Shown here one piece after another: positions 4,481-6,142 of a DNA stretch of 6,142 bases. The notes beneath the pieces are model-generated. The model had not been told where the DNA came from. It worked only from the letters and a program-made list of their open reading frames with translations, and did not search any database. Source of the stretch: Prevotellaceae bacterium (GTDB taxonomy: Bacteria; Bacteroidota; Bacteroidia; Bacteroidales; UBA932); NCBI GenBank assembly GCA_031289995.1, contig JAITOI010000101.1:1-6142 (forward strand). Direction: 5' to 3'. The translations under genes were made by a program, and so were the position numbers. The stretch's first letter is position 1. Each line of letters opens with the position of its first letter.

Positions 4481-4502
4481 GTGCTTGCGGCCAAACTCTC
4501 CC

Positions 4503-6142
4503 CTACTCCCGCCCCAACCACACCTTCATTTTCCCCGCGCCACGGTTCGACCAAGCGTAGTACGGAATGAGGGTGGAGCGGCTGTTTTTGATGGCGTAGA
4601 TGCCGCCCAACAGCTCGGGCTGCGCCTCAACAACGTAGCCGTTTGGCGAGCTTATGGTCAGCTGCTCGACCTGCGGGTTGTCGGCTTCTTCGGCGCAGTA
4701 AACGAGCGGCCCGCGCTCGATGGCAAGCAAGCCGCTGTCGGCATCAACATTGGGGATGGCGGCCACGCGGCGCGGCTGCATGGGCAGCGTGAGCGTGAGC
4801 TGGTCGCCGCTTTGCCACTCCCGCGTGATGGTGGCGTAGCCCTTGTCAACGCTTGCCTGCAGCGGTTGGCCGTTGAGCAAAATGGAGTACGGCTCGCGCA
4901 CCGAATCGAGGTAAACGTAGAGCGCATCGGGGCTGGTGTCGTTTGTTGCCCAGGCGGGGATACGGATTTTTAGCGCGAACGTTTGCGGCTTGTCAACCTG
5001 TAGCCCAATGTTTATGCGGCCGCTCCAAGGGTAGTCGGTTTCCTGCACGAGGCAAATCTTTCCGGCCTTCAGACTCACGTTAGCCTTGCTTGCCGCAAAA
5101 AGGTTGACGTAAACGTTGCTGCCCTGCGTGGCGTAGAGCAGGCTGGGGAGCGATGGGATGAAGCGTATCAGGTTGGTGGGGCAGCACGAGCAATCGAACC
5201 AGGGCTGCCGCGTGCACGCGCCTTGGTTGAAGGCGTAGTTGCCATCAGCCTCGAGCGGGTTGGGGTAAAAAAACTCTGTTCCGCGCAGCGACATGCCGGC
5301 GATAAGCGCGTTGTACAGCATGCGCTCAACGGCGTCGTAGTAGTGGGCTTCGCCGGTGAGCCGGAACATGCGCTCGCCCCAGCACACGCCGCCAATGGCT
5401 GCGCAGGTTTCGCTGTAGGCCGTCAGGTTGGGCAGCTCGTAGTTGCGGCCAAAAGATTCGCCGCTGTGCCGTGCGCCAAGCCCTCCGGTTAGGTACATTT
5501 TTTTGCCGGTCATGTTGCTCCACAAGCTGCGTGCGGCTTTGTGGTAGGCCGAGTCGCGGGTGATGGCGGCAAGGTCGGCGATGGCAGCGTAGAGGTACAC
5601 CGCCCTCACCGCGTGCCCCACCACCTCGCTCTGCATCGCAACAGGGACGTGGTCTTGGCTGTATTCGCCTCGGATTTTTCGGTGCGTGGAGTCGCCTCGC
5701 AGGTCAACAAATTTCCTCGACAGCTCGAGGTAACTTTTGTTGCCGGTGATGCGGTAGAGCTTGATTAGCCCCGTCTCCACGATTTCGTGACCGGGCACTT
5801 CGTAGGTGGTGTCGTTGCCAAAAACATTGACCAGCAGGTCGGCATTTTTGAGCGCGATGTCCAGAAAGTTGCGCTTGCCGGTGGCGTCAAAATGGGCTGC
5901 GGCGGCCTCAAAAAGATGCCCGCTGTTGTAGAGCTCATGGCTCGACCCGAGGTCGCTCCATCGCCCGCCCCCATTGACCCAGGGAGCAGGCGGATTCTGC
6001 GGGTCGATGGTGCGCCAGGTGGTGAGGTAGCCGTCGGGTTCTTGCCCTTGCGCCACGATGTTGATGAGCGAGTCGAGGCAGCTGTCGAGCGCGGCGTTGG
6101 GAGCGCTGACGAGCGAGTAGGCTGCGCCCTCGATGGTTTTGT
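4503..6142 (-). CDS. GH127 (DUF1680) beta-L-arabinofuranosidase-like glycoside hydrolase, 5'-truncated
   Basis: Family 127 enzymes release beta-L-arabinofuranose from plant hydroxyproline-rich glycoproteins and pectin side chains. The frame is open to the window edge; 545 residues are visible, starting KTIEGAAYSL. Bifidobacterial HypBA1 has about 658 residues, so roughly 100 N-terminal residues, including any signal peptide, are outside. Counting from the edge, E228 (SGESFG) corresponds to the HypBA1 acid/base E322. E244 and C246 (YSETC) correspond to zinc ligands E338 and C340, and C317-x-C319-C320 (CSCCPTN) to C415, C417 (nucleophile) and C418. The active site is therefore complete. An (alpha/alpha)6 barrel is followed by beta domains ending in TLIPYYAWSNRGAGKMKVWL. 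The GTG at 6056 is an internal Val codon. The gene converges on the tRNA-Met gene. GH127 is broad and exact substrates vary; no sugar-utilisation neighbour such as a SusC/SusD pair is visible here. Confidence 0.93.
   Translation of the reverse strand, partial: KTIEGAAYSLVSAPNAALDSCLDSLINIVAQGQEPDGYLTTWRTIDPQNPPAPWVNGGGRWSDLGSSHELYNSGHLFEAAAAHFDATGKRNFLDIALKNADLLVNVFGNDTTYEVPGHEIVETGLIKLYRITGNKSYLELSRKFVDLRGDSTHRKIRGEYSQDHVPVAMQSEVVGHAVRAVYLYAAIADLAAITRDSAYHKAARSLWSNMTGKKMYLTGGLGARHSGESFGRNYELPNLTAYSETCAAIGGVCWGERMFRLTGEAHYYDAVERMLYNALIAGMSLRGTEFFYPNPLEADGNYAFNQGACTRQPWFDCSCCPTNLIRFIPSLPSLLYATQGSNVYVNLFAASKANVSLKAGKICLVQETDYPWSGRINIGLQVDKPQTFALKIRIPAWATNDTSPDALYVYLDSVREPYSILLNGQPLQASVDKGYATITREWQSGDQLTLTLPMQPRRVAAIPNVDADSGLLAIERGPLVYCAEEADNPQVEQLTISSPNGYVVEAQPELLGGIYAIKNSRSTLIPYYAWSNRGAGKMKVWLGRE

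Noticed and set aside
4479..4973. A 164-codon plus-strand open frame starting inside the terminator.
   Set aside because: It overlaps the terminator and is antisense to the GH127 C-terminal domains; the translation resembles no family I know.
6054..6056. GTG as a start codon for the GH127 gene.
   Set aside because: The frame continues upstream with family sequence (KTIEGAAYSL and onward) to the window edge.

Overview
The window reads as ordinary core chromosome of a member of the Bacteroidetes (Bacteroidota), probably order Bacteroidales and of fairly high GC. The reasons are: start codons without a clear Shine-Dalgarno sequence; -7 elements of the TAnnTTTG type upstream of the HU gene and rplS; an HU protein of the TARNIS / IPAFKPAKTF subtype; a tRNA gene without an encoded CCA; and the order HU gene, tiny COX24-like gene, rng. 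I cannot name a genus.

Layout. Positions 1-1020 (+) hold anmK, anhydro-N-acetylmuramate kinase for cell-wall recycling, missing its first 10-15 codons. It converges on rng (2662-1112, -), an RNase E/G family ribonuclease, and both end at a 15-bp hairpin at 1038-1077. Upstream of rng on the same strand are a 29-codon gene at 2886-2797, which I recognise as the COX24/AURKAIP1 (mS38/bS22-like) basic peptide, and an HU-family DNA-binding protein (3200-2913). A 12-bp hairpin (2734-2776) separates the small gene from rng and may terminate or attenuate transcription.

Positions 3201-3960 form a 760-bp non-coding divergent region. It holds the HU promoter, A/T tracts, several structured or repeated segments (a 45-bp repeat present twice, an element with nested inverted repeats, a 14-bp hairpin), and then a well-formed rplS promoter. 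Positions 3961-4480 (+) carry rplS (ribosomal protein L19), a tRNA with anticodon CAT, and a strong terminator. From 4503 to the window edge (-) lies a 5'-truncated GH127 (DUF1680) beta-L-arabinofuranosidase-like gene that converges on the tRNA.

How the genes fit together. HU, the COX24-like peptide, RNase G, L19 and the tRNA all belong to translation, RNA maturation or nucleoid upkeep. AnmK recycles peptidoglycan and the GH127 enzyme belongs to plant-glycan use.

I see no CRISPR array, transposase, phage gene or defence system, and no convincing new multi-gene system. The most useful observations are the 29-codon gene, a pair of related terminators that share sequence beyond the terminator itself, and the structured repeats in the intergenic region.
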